This document shows, one piece after another, positions 46,866 to 57,500 of a stretch of DNA of 64,000 nucleotides (position 1 is the stretch's first letter; each line of letters starts with the position of its first letter). The translations under genes were made by a program, and so were the position numbers. The DNA is taken from the NCBI GenBank assembly GCA_037176845.1, contig JAYKXP010000152.1, forward strand, positions 40,655 to 104,654. Direction: 5' to 3'. A model generated the notes under the pieces. The model was not told where the DNA came from, did not search any database, and saw only the letters and a list, made by a program, of their open reading frames with translations. This DNA is from Paramarasmius palmivorus. Taxonomy: Eukaryota; Basidiomycota; Agaricomycetes; Agaricales; Marasmiaceae.

Positions 46866-48229
46866 ATGACCCAGATGGCGAAGGTCAGCGGTACGGATAG
46901 GTGCGCGGATACTGGATCCGACTGGTACATCACTGCAGTAAAAGAGACACCCTGTACGTTTCACTCTACGCTTCGCTCTCTTGTCTCGATGCTAACCTGC
47001 TCTATTTAACTGGAAGGTAAAACCTACGAACGGCTTCGACAAATATGCAACAGTAATTGTACGTCCCACAATTCATCACTACACTTAGTGTCGTGATTCA
47101 TCATCTAACCAGATCGTGTTGGTGCCTTCAATTCGAAGCTTCCAGGCAGTCTTTGCGATGATCAAACAGCAGAAGGTTGCTGTTGTAATAGTATTGCATT
47201 CACACTAAATATGTTATGTTACACGTACGTTTTCTCCTCGAAGTCGCCTAATTATACAAGTCTTACTCGATACAGATGTCAGTTCGGCTTTGGCACACAT
47301 GGCGTTGATGCACGTTTGTTGTCTTTGACACTCCTATATTCTGCCATTTTTTTCAAAGTGCCCCCTTCAATAGCTATTGGAACGTATCAAACGTACCTCG
47401 TAGGAAATCGAGGTCATTTTTGCTCACCGGTGCTAAATCAAACGTGAGTTGCTGAGATTGGATACTCGGCTTTTCTGATTGGGCACACAGAATGTCGCCT
47501 GACGTCCAGACTGCGGTATGCAAGCAGAATATCAAGATTTTCGATAACATATACAACGGTTCGTTTTGGGCTGATGGTGCCTGGTATGTGTCTACCACCA
47601 ACGGTACGCTCATTGAATTGAAGATTATTGCTTGCTTGGCATGGTCAGGTTTTAGTGAGTTGGTTCCAAATATCAGGTCTGTATAATGACTGATCTACAT
47701 CTTCAGCGAGCATTTATCCGGTCCGTGTACTTTAAATTGGAATACAAACGGGGAGAATGCTTTCACCAGTTGTTTGGAGTTGAGCACAAACGCGACCCTG
47801 AGCAGTGGTGTTCCATTTACGCCAGCAACAGTTACTGTGATGGCGACTAATACCACTGGTAACAGACTTGGAGCTGGGCCAATTGCGGGGATTGCAGCCG
47901 CCGTGGTGGTCGCCATCTTCGTGACGGGTGTAGTTTTATTTAGATTTTGGAGAATCGGAAGAATGCAGAAGCAGGGAGACCGTGGGTGATATTCGTCGCT
48001 CAGACTTCGAGATATTGATGAATTCTGAGAACTTCCAGATACTACCGAAGTGGCGCCGTACAACTTTCTCTCAGCACCCGCACCGCCGATCGTTGCCTCG
48101 GTGAGACATACGCGCGCGGGGAAATCTCGAAGACAGAAGATAGCTCTAAGGCAGCCATCAGAGCAGAGTAGACAGGGACAATTGGTCTCTGAGTCTTCGA
48201 GGGCCTCGCCTCCATCTTACGAAGAGTAA
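46866..48229 (+). CDS. Cys-rich single-pass surface protein with PPxY tail
   Basis: The frame starts MTQMAKVSGTDR (46866, or Met at 46875) and runs through WYITAVKETPC, TYERLRQICNSN, YRVGAFNSKLPGSLCDD, EGCCCNSIAFTLNMLCY and FGTHGVDA. It continues YLVGNRGHFCSPVLNQ, PDVQTAVCKQNIKIFDNIY and SGPCTLNWN. One membrane span follows (AGIAAAVVVAIFVTGVVLF). A last intron (about 48 nt, GTGGGT...TCTGAG near 47984) leads to TTEVAPYNFLSAPAPP and an end SRASPPSYEE. This is a widespread Agaricomycete extracellular family with a CCC cluster and no known function. No clear signal peptide is seen, so an upstream exon may be missing from my model. Decayed copies lie just upstream. Confidence 0.6.
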
Positions 48230-49037
48230 TATGTACCACATACTCGAGTTTGTGATGTGCGTGATTGTTGTTATAGCTTCAACCGTAATGAGTGCGATAC
48301 TCTTGAAGTTTTAGAGGCGCGATCTCTGGATCAACAAGGTGGGCGGGATATGTCATCGTTAGACGCTGCGCAGTGATTGATTCCTGGTGGTCACAGGAAG
48401 TGCCCAAGCAATCCCCTACAGCGCTTAGCCAACGTTGAAGGTACAAAGGAAGGCGAGAGACTGAGCCACCAGGGCGGGCATTGGCCTCTGGAAGACAACG
48501 TCACCTCCTTCGTATAGGACTTGTCCCGTTATCAATGGCGATGGCAAATAAAGAAGTCAAACCCGTGATATGAACGAGTTGAGGTAAGTTATAAGTAGAA
48601 ATGCATGTAAATGAGTCATGATCACTAATCACACTGTCCCCGCAGTGTCATTCATGCGCATACAAGCATGATTGATGATCATGATCAAGGCCAGCTCTTG
48701 TCTCTTTGGTTGTATCGGTATATTATCTGTGTCCTTCTTGGAATTGCGCACTCGCCAACATACCTGTTAGCTTCGTGATAGGTATTTGAAATACTTACAT
48801 ACCTTTGTATGAATTTATCCCGGGCGATATTCCCAATCTTTATGTGCATAGATAGAAGGCCTTCATAGCATCCTATCACTGACTTTGGCACTGTATTTGA
48901 CAGCACCCGGTTCAGTATCGAATTAGGTTTACAGCTATCAATCACTGTCATTGATGCCGTTTTCATCGCGCGCGCATATATCAAATAAAAGCAGGATTGC
49001 TTACGGCCCCACTTTCTCTTTACCTGCTCGACGAACC
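48230..49037. other. Intergenic, nothing seen
   Basis: Only short frames; no repeat or RNA gene recognised. Confidence 0.5.
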
Positions 49038-49354
49038 ATGAAACTACCAGTACGCATCGTATGCCTCCTCCTATTCTCTTCCGGTATCAACGCCGTCATT
49101 GTTGAGTTCTGCACATGCTTCTACGTACCCAACGACAAGCCAGTGGCAATTACTGATCCAACAGCGACCGGGTTAGTTGAAATCCAGTTTTTCGTTCGTC
49201 AGAATTGAACTACTGACAAAACGCATACAGAGTGTGCTGTAAGGGATCGGAAACAGGTTGTGATCTCGAGTATGGTTCACGTACGTTGGCATTTCAGGAA
49301 TGTTGTACTGCACATGGGCGGTACACACGTTGCGCGAATTACTTGCCTGGGTGA
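49038..49354 (+). CDS. Small secreted cysteine-rich protein
   Basis: Exon 1 begins MKLPVRIVCLLLFSSGINA, a clear signal peptide. A 59-nt intron (49172-49230, GTTAGT...TACAG) is in phase. The mature part is about 66 residues with 8 Cys in the order CxC, CC, C, CC, C (FCTCFYVP, VCCKGSETGC, ECCTAHGRYTRC). Even Cys number and small size suggest a disulphide-stabilised secreted protein. The spacing is not that of hydrophobins, which have C-CC-C-C-CC-C. It may be an effector-like or antimicrobial protein, but nothing in the sequence fixes the role. A second Cys-rich frame (49638-49847) follows without a signal peptide. Confidence 0.65.
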
Positions 49355-50975
49355 TTGGTTAGCAGTGGTTGATGGGATCAGAACGTTGTACCAAATAGTC
49401 ATACCCTTTCCGCTTGTCCAGTGTCACCTGGAGATTTGGAATAGTGAGAAAGCTCGAGGATTGCTGGTGAAAGAATATTTAGCGACCCAGAGGTTGAAAG
49501 TACTCTGCCATGTGTATGAATATCCGGTCCGAATTGGTAACGGCATTGAGTAGGAGTCATCGGCCGAATGTACCGAAGAGCGTCTAATAGTAAAGGTCAA
49601 CACCACGTGGCTTGACATCGCTTTTTTCACAACCACAATGTCCTCCTCGGTCGCGATTCATATGCTTTGTAAGGGTGCTTCTTTCGTGTCGTCGATGAAT
49701 GAACCGTCTTGCTCAGGAGATCCTCCCCAGATGGAAAAGGAGAAGACGTTCAACTTTCCTCCATGCTGCAATTCTCAAACGACTAGGGAACAACTCGATA
49801 TCCATAACGGACTCCTAATACTCAGAGCGTGCTGCGGGGCATGTTAGCAGAAATGAGATGAGATCGATGAGAGTCTGTTCGATGATACTCAAAGGCTTCT
49901 GTATGGTACGTTGTCGGATTGTGCTACCCTAACGAACACGGTCCTAACTCGCACTGTCAGGCTTTGGTGCAGTACTCTTTCCGGAAGCATATGAGCGACA
50001 CTTCGCAAGGACACCCAATGACCAACCTCGTCCGTGCCTCCAAAAGCGTCCTGATGTCCATCAAGCAAGGCAGAACCGAATTAAATCCAGAACTGCCACA
50101 TACATTAACCACCACCGTTTCGCCTGGAGTGAACATCGCCTTCGTTCTCCCTCGTTTCGCCCAGACCTCTCCTCCATTTCCCTTCGCACGGGCAGCCTCA
50201 CCCACACCACTCCCGGTTCCGCCTTCTACCTCCGTGTTACATGAGACTATGGGTTTCAGAGGTGGAACTACAAAACTCAAGGAGGTAGCTGGTCGTGTTT
50301 ATCGGTAAACGAATCGGGCTAAGGAGCGACGAAGGCATGTCTTCAATTTCTGCCTCGTCTTCTTGGATTTGGTAGACTGACATCGTGATCTAGCCTAACT
50401 TATGTTTGAGCTCTGCCTTGTTCCGGAAGTGCTCCTTATGCGGCTCACGGCGACAGGTTCCAGACGCGGTTGAATGCATGGGTATGTGGTTTCAGCAAGT
50501 TTCGCATTGAAAGATAGGTACTCAGGAGTTTTACTAGCAGTCTTTTGGACCTATGGATACTGATTCTGGAACTTCTTCCTGATCATCCTTCGGATCGTTA
50601 ACTAGGATATCACTTCCTGCCTTCATAGAAGTTGTGGTTCAGAGGCTAACTGAGCTCTTAGATCTTGCTAGATTCGTTAAATGCCATAAAGGTGTTCAGT
50701 GTTTCGTCGACTCTCGAAGGATTTTAGTTCTAGTTCCCGCGATCCTAGCAAGAGTCTCTCCTGCGATATCATTGGAATGTCATTACATGTTAGTCAAGCG
50801 AGCATTGGCATTGGCATGCCACGCCCACGCCCAACGAGACTGAGACCAAGAGTAGTGATATCTCAGGAGCTCTCCATCAACATCACCAACGAGCCTGCGC
50901 TCGGATATCACTCACCGAGAGATCCGACACAAGGCAGAAGCGTCTTTTGATCAACGGCGCAGAACGGCGCCCGTT
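49355..50975. other. Unresolved frames left of the transposon
   Basis: An open frame with a start MSDTSQGHPMTNLVRASKS runs from 49991 to 50308. Another, 50699-50950, has a polar, Pro/Arg-rich end (PRPRPTRLRPRVVI). Neither has a known motif and I could not join them. 50.3-50.6 kb shows nothing. Confidence 0.3.
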
Positions 50976-50981
50976 GATTGA
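50976..50981. repeat. Target-site duplication, left
   Basis: GATTGA immediately precedes the transposon's first base; the same six bases follow its last base. Confidence 0.65.
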
Positions 50982-53397
50982 TATGAGTGTTAAAGTGTTC
51001 AAAAAATAAATACAGTCCCCGGTAATAATTTTCTGGTCCCCCGTTAATAATTTACCTACTTTTGTGACATTCCAGTACATTACTTCCCCCGTCAATAACC
51101 TAGTAAATCGCCGGTAATAACACAAAAATCCCCCGGTAATAACACTCTTCGACGAAATACCCCCCGGTAATAATCGGCTATTTCGGCAAAAGGCTTTCCC
51201 ACGCACGTGGCCTATGTCGAATACATCTTGAACACATCCTCAGTGCTCAGGCATCATGATCTAAGCTCAACTGAGTATGGGATCTGATCTGGGATATACT
51301 TAAGTACTTGAATATGAAACATTTGGGAGTCCCTGACGTGTAAAGGATGGACCATAGCCACGTATTTCTGCGTGACTTGCCAAAAGGGACTTTCCCATGC
51401 ACGAACAAGGTTTTCAGTGTGGTCCGGAAAGCAGACTCGCCTCTTGAACCTAATTATTACATTGTAGCCATTGAGTACCTTGAGTATTGTATGGGATTGA
51501 ACGTGGCGTCTCGAGTCCTGATGGGCGCTTACCGTTCAACGGTGTTGACCAGGATTAAGCGCCGACCTTTCCTCACAAATGCGAAGATTTTATTTGGATA
51601 TGCAATATTTGGTAGTCCCTGATGTGTAGAGTATAGATTATAGCCACGTACTTTGACACGTATGAACAAGGTCTTCAGTATTGTTCGGGAAGCCAGCTCG
51701 CCTCTTGAATGTGATTCACTGCTAAAAGTATCACAATTTGACTAGTCATTGTCGAGTATGTTGAGTATGGAATTGAACACCTCATGCACATGAGTTGTAA
51801 TGGACTCTGCATTACGATAGGGGCCATTCCCACGCTATCTGCACATCTTCAGCTGCACTCGGATAGCTGCCCTGCCATTCAGATATGATTCAGCAAGGTA
51901 TGAACAGTGTGGAGCTTGGTTGAGAGCATTTTTGGAGTGACTTCTGAAAGGGAATTTCTCACACATGGACAAGGTCCTCAGAGAGCTGGCTCATTGATCA
52001 TATGCGACTTGGATTGTATGTCTTGTTTACATTATGGTTAGTTATAATCAATAGTAGGCATTTTTTTCAGTACTGAATGATATTGAATGCGTGCTAATTG
52101 ACCAGAGCTACCCAATATGGTAAGGCCCCAAAATGTCTTGCCGAACTTGCAAGAATATGGGAAGTACCTTCCTGTACAGAGATCACCATTATTCAACTGT
52201 CATTAAATACCTTGATATCATAACTCCATGGGAAAATGCTTAGCCAGATATCGATCAATTCTTGCACAATGTAATTCAATGAGGGCAGAAATGATGTATA
52301 CCTCACGAGAACTTCCTCAGGTAAGGGCTTCTTGACGTTCATGATATTCGCACTTCAAGAAGCTGAGGTAGTATAGGGTGTACATGATTATTATTCGTAC
52401 GACCAATAGAGTAACCAATCATCAATTACTCCACATAGTCAAACTTTTGCCAATCTGAGCAATAGGTATACTGCCTATGGGGATAGATCTAGGCTTGACT
52501 CTGTATTGTGTATATATGAAGAACTAACTTGGGTGGGAATCGGCTTCATACAACTGACCTTGACCATCCTGCGGAGGATAGTAAGTTGTAAGTCACTAGT
52601 TTCATTGTGTCAGCTCTTTCTGACTACGTTTCATGTTATTTGGTACATACATACTACCAATGATTCCATAGACAACTCTGATAGCTTGATCAATCGTGCA
52701 CTAACATATTATATCCCATGGAAGCAACCTAGAAATCTCCGCATTTGTGAGGACAGGTCGGCGCTTGTTCGGCGCTTAATTGACGTCAGTTCACCTTCAC
52801 TCGTACTTATACAGAATGACTACCACCTGTGAGTATAGCGCTCCATCACGACGTTCAATTCCATAGAGTACCCAATGCACTCAACAATGACTATTCCCAA
52901 TGTAATACTCTTAGCAATGATTCACATTCAAGAGGCGCGCTGGCTTTCTGAACGACACTGAAAAGTTCATGCGTGGGAAAGTCCCTTTCGGCAAGTCACA
53001 CAGAAGTACCGTACTTCTGTGTGACGTGGCTAGGTTTCATACTCTACATGTCATGGACTCCTAAATATTGCACATTCAAGTACTTAGATATATCCTGGAT
53101 CAGATCATACCTATATATGAGCTTAGATCATGGTGCCTGAGCACTGAGGATGTGTTCAAGATGTGTTCGACACGTGCGTGGGAAAAGCTTAGCCGAAATA
53201 GCCGATTATTACCGGGGGGTATTTCGTCGAAGAGTGTTATTACCGGGGGGATTTTTGGTTATTACCGGGGGATTTCGATGTTATTTACGGGGGGCGTAAT
53301 GTACTGGAATGTCACAAAAGTAGGTAAAATATTACCGGGGGACTGAAAAGTTATTACCGGGGACCTGATTTATTTTTTGAACACTTTAACACTCATA
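50982..53397. mobile_element. Non-autonomous DNA transposon with long terminal inverted repeats
   Basis: The left end begins TATGAGTGTTAAAGTGTTCA and the right end is its reverse complement, ending at 53397. Inverted similarity continues inward for several hundred bases, past the left blocks at 51190-51440 and the right blocks at 52860-53190. GATTGA flanks both sides. Inside each end, C(C)CCCGGTAATAA is repeated about every 25-35 bp: on the left near 51020, 51045, 51085, 51113, 51135 and 51167, and mirrored on the right at 53205-53365. Such subterminal arrays usually bind the transposase. Internally, a unit with ACAAGGTTTTCAG and AGCAGACTCGCCTCTTGAA is repeated near 51405 and 51670, and less well near 51980. 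No transposase or other long frame exists, so it must move in trans. I could not assign a superfamily. Confidence 0.8.
52995..53025. repeat. Perfect inverted repeat, 15-bp arms with 1-nt spacer
   Basis: GTCACACAGAAGTAC, a single C, then the exact reverse complement. The matching place in the left arm of the transposon (near 51360) has only one copy of the half-site, so the palindrome arose in this arm. Confidence 0.85.
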
Positions 53398-53403
53398 GAT
53401 TGA
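53398..53403. repeat. Target-site duplication, right
   Basis: GATTGA directly follows the transposon's last base. Confidence 0.65.
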
Positions 53404-53499
53404 CCCATATGGCACCCCCGTTGAATAAGGGAAGCTGCTAGAGTACTTCAAGAAAGATGAACATGCATCCTGTCCTTCAATCCATACCCCGTCTGAGAC

Positions 53500-54528
53500 A
53501 TGCCAAATCATACAGTTTATCTTGTTCGGGACCCTACAGGTAGGTCCACCCCCCGTGACATCGGCATTATCGTTAACATATATCACGATCTTAGAAGAAG
53601 AGTTAGCGCACATGGTGGAGCTGCATGTGAAAGCTTACGAGGGAGGTGAGGAACCTATAGCTAACTCTGCATCAAGGTTTCGTCATCATTAACGCCACAT
53701 GTAGATCAAGCAACGGGGGTAATGCTAGGGAACGATTGGTCCTTGTCAGCCGATCTGGGACGAGCAATAATCCGTGCTACGCTCCTTGAGGGTGAGCTCT
53801 ATGCAGTCAAGGATAGAGATAACATCGTATCCTATGGGGCATGGTTCTCACCGGGAACTGGACTATTTGCTACGTGAGCCCGACTTGCTTCCTTAACATA
53901 GAGAAGACACTCACGAGATTGCCGATAAGTCCTGAACAGCGAGCATTAGGCTGGGATCAGTTCTTCGAGAAGTTGAAGCCAGACATCCAGTATTGGTTCC
54001 ATCATACCGTAAGAGAAAGATAATTGGCTTTGATGGATTGAGACATTGAGCTTGACCAACGACAGTATCCGGACACAAACCAAAAGCACGCTGAAACAAT
54101 GTTCACGGACGAGGTATGATGGCCCGTATAATCGCTAAATGTCTGGCTGAGAACATTGTTCCTTGATTAGGAGCGACAAAGGCGGTGGTGGTGTCCCGAT
54201 CTTGTCACCGATCCGGAAAATCAAGGTCGCGGATATGCTACAGCGATTGTTGACCACGTATTCAAGATGGTACGCTGTGATTCATTACATGGGGAAGATT
54301 AAATCGTCAAAAAGACGTCTAGATACGAGGAACGAGGGACTTTATTGGATTAGCGACTACCAAACCAGTGAACGTGAGCTTCAGTTTGCGGTTTTTTATG
54401 GATCAAGTTGAACTAAGGCAAAATAGGTGCAAAAATATACCTCGATGGGTTTCCGGGAACGAGGTTCCTATATCATTCCATCACCAATTGTGGACCTGGA
54501 GAATCATATCCTAACTCGGGAGATGTAG
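53500..54528 (+). CDS. GNAT-family N-acetyltransferase
   Basis: Eight short exons splice to about 205 residues. The start is MPNHTVYLVRDPTEEELAHM. Then come LGNDWSLSADLGRAIIRA, YAVKDRDNIVSYGAWFSPG, QRALGWDQFFEKLKPDIQYW, WWCPDLVTDPENQGRGYA, IGLATTKPVNVQKYTSMGF and RERGSYIIPSP, ending HILTREM. QGRGYA is the acetyl-CoA pyrophosphate loop (motif A, Q/RxxGxG/A) and the YTSMGF segment is motif B. The SPG...F..(E)QRALG..QF..KL..W pattern is typical of a basidiomycete GNAT subfamily. Introns all restore phase (for example 53540-53594, and GTACGC...TCTAG after VFKM). The acceptor molecule is unknown. The ATG is only 103 bp from the end of a transposon, so the promoter may be supplied or disrupted by it. 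Confidence 0.8.
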
Positions 54529-57500
54529 CTGTACTATGAAATCTATAAGGTCCATCTCGTGAAACCGTCCCCTGTGCATGACGGCTAGTATGGATCTAGG
54601 CATGGCTTCAGACCGCTAACGTCGTATTCTGATATAATAGGATACTTAATGCTATCAAGAAACTGATGCCTGTGTATCTTGAATTCACGAAGGGAGATAT
54701 GAGTCAAAAAGACATAGGTGTGGGACGTCGCTGAGGAATTAACGTGGGAACTTATGGCTACAACATCGTCACGTGGAACGACGTCTCTTTTCTCTTTCTC
54801 TCAAACGACGATGTCCTTCTGTGCCTTTTCTTCCACCCTATACACTACTCGTGAAACAACCTCAATACCTCATCCATCCACTAGCTAAAAACATTTGCTA
54901 GCCACCCTGCAATCAATGAAGGTAGCAATACTGAAACAGACTTCCACCGTTGACCTACCTCCGCCCGCACGACAAGCAAGGTTTTTATCGGCAATAATAG
55001 CTAGTGTTGAACGCTTTGGTACTATAGGATGCACAATAGACGAAGGTGTGTACGGCCCCGCGATTGCCTACTCTCATTCTGTGTATGCTCATGTTTTGTG
55101 CCTAAATACCTCACGAGGAGCCTCGGAAGGGGCAGGAAACGACATGTGTCGAGTGTCAGGTAAAATCATCGGCGATGACACAGAGATAAATGGGAAAGCT
55201 GTTACAGAGTCTGGGAAACGAGAGGCTGCTAAACTCGGTACGTTATCCGCCTGCACCGATGAAACACTGACGAGCCATATTCTCGGTTTTTTCCCTCTTT
55301 CCTCCGTTTGCAGCTCTACCTTATGATCCACCTCTCTCATAGAGCTAGCTCCACATTTAACTACAACATCTTGAAACAAATCGACACCCAGTCTCCCACT
55401 TCACACGTCATTAACTCGGTTCATCGATAGCGTTCAAAATCCGCCTCCAAAACCCGCGCCATGCCTCGATATATTCTCAAATCAAAGGGTAAAGATAGTT
55501 GCTGGTTGATAGCTGGACGTCTTGGTACGTTTGCCTGATCACGCACTATCTTCGCGAACGGGATATCATTGAATCCTTTTTAGGTCTACATATCCACCGT
55601 CCACCCCGTAGATCCACTCTGTTCCGTTGAACGCTTTGCTTCCTTTCTTCGTTTTACCCTGTTAACCTCCATTCTACTCGTGTGATCTTATCGTATAAGC
55701 CGGAGGACGATCCAGTCCTCTTATCATAGTCTGGAAAGGAAGTATTGGGCTAGCGACTAGGCATATCTTTCTTCGCAGCCTGTTTTGAGCTGGTGAGAGG
55801 GACTGGGGCGGTGTGCTGGACTGGGAACTTCGGAAGGCTACACTCAAATTTTCGATAAAGTAAGGGGAGAGTATAGTGTGGGCACATTGGCGACCATTTC
55901 TCAGACACCCGAGATCTAGGTACTTCATACATCCTCCGCATCTCGACACACCTTCATTTTTCTGTTAACAAAATGGTCTTCGGCCGAAGACCCCAATCGG
56001 TGGAGATGGGTAACGCCAGAGATAAAGATGATTCTTTCATTTGTTGAATGCATTACCTATGTCTCGGAAAGGGCTCCGATGAAGAATGGCAGATGCGAAA
56101 GGTGGAATGTGGCGTTTTCTGGTAAGTTATCCTGTTTTGATGCTTTGGGCGACGTCACCGAGGGATGGTATTTGAGCATGGGCTCCTGGTCATACCAGAT
56201 ACAAACCGGTAGTTATAGGCTCAACGATTTTGACCCTGATGACAATCTTGCAGTCCAATCGACGGCGAGAGGTATGTTGGTTGATTCTGCGTAACTTGAA
56301 TTCTCAACATAATGACCCGCAGAAATGCCAGTTCGACCCCTGTATCTTACCCATCCGTTCGGTTCTTGTCCTCTCGAACTGTTTCTTAAATGTCCCCCAA
56401 GAGTATGCCTCGTTCCCCTGTCATATCGACTATTTGTTTCCCCGGAGAGTTTGTGTAGGCCGTGGTGTCTTACGCATCGCTCCGTCGTCCTCGCGACATT
56501 AGCCGGCGAATGCCGTGCCACAACATATCCTGATGGCCCTTACACAAAGCTCATGTGGTCTTTAAATTGACGCCGTGACTACAGCACCGGTGATTTAGAT
56601 ACCGTTGTTGTCTCCTGAGCTGAGAAAGACAATTTATTCTACCTAGGGCTCATGAGCGCTTGAAAAACCTCGATATCGGGAACACATACCCATCGCATTG
56701 GCATTGATATGTTGTTGCTTTGGGTTTGTCTCTGCATGTTCGCGATCCCGTGTTCGCTTGTGTATCTATGCGCCTCTCATGGGGAAGCAGTGGTGTTGTG
56801 GGATTACCAGGGCTGATAAAACTTTGAGATGTCCACTACTACGGGAATCGCGGCTGATGACAGGTATAGCATCTTGGGATCAGGTTCGCCGCACTTGAGG
56901 GCCCTGACTCCACATTCCGCCGACAGCACTTCGTGGCTTCTGGGCACTCAGGCCTCCATATATAATTTCACCTTCTTGCTCAGATCCGGCCTTGTTGGAA
57001 CCAATGACATGCCAGCGATGGAAACGGAGTTAATGCGATAAATGTCTGAAATGAGGCAAAGAGTCCCATAAGAGCTCTTCTGCCGAAAACCTGCTCTTAG
57101 GACGGCGTTCTCTTGATGCTCACTAGCGCTACAAGAACCATTGGGCATATGTCTACATTCTGCCTGTTTTCCTGGTGCCTATGATGCCGAGCAGAGATAC
57201 AGATGGTGAATGAAGCCACACTGTTCCCGCTTATTACACAGTGCCACGTATTATGCTTCGCATATGTTAATTATCAGGGCGAGTGCGTAGTGCGAGTATA
57301 CTACGTAAAGGAAGAACCAGGCTTAGATGTGATATCACTGTATCTTCGGGAACGTCCTGCCGATAGTTATACTGGAGCGTTATGATTGACGGTCGCGAGG
57401 CGAAATAGCCTTATTTTCAACGACGCAACATTCGCGACTCTGCGATCCGATGGAAACAAGATATGGAATATGGGACTGATAAGGGGGTTGTGGCGCTAAA

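Noticed and set aside
51010..51180. CRISPR-like spaced repeats (CCGGTAATAA arrays)
   Set aside because: The motif is short, spacing is irregular, the host is a eukaryote, and the arrays mirror each other at transposon ends.
50883..51206. Open frames across the terminal repeats (also 53068-53346) as genes
   Set aside because: They simply translate the repeated CCGGTAATAA arrays in both arms; the same peptide-like text in both is due to the inverted repeat.
50982..53397. Assignment of the transposon to a named superfamily
   Set aside because: The 6-bp duplication and termini alone do not settle it, and no transposase is present.
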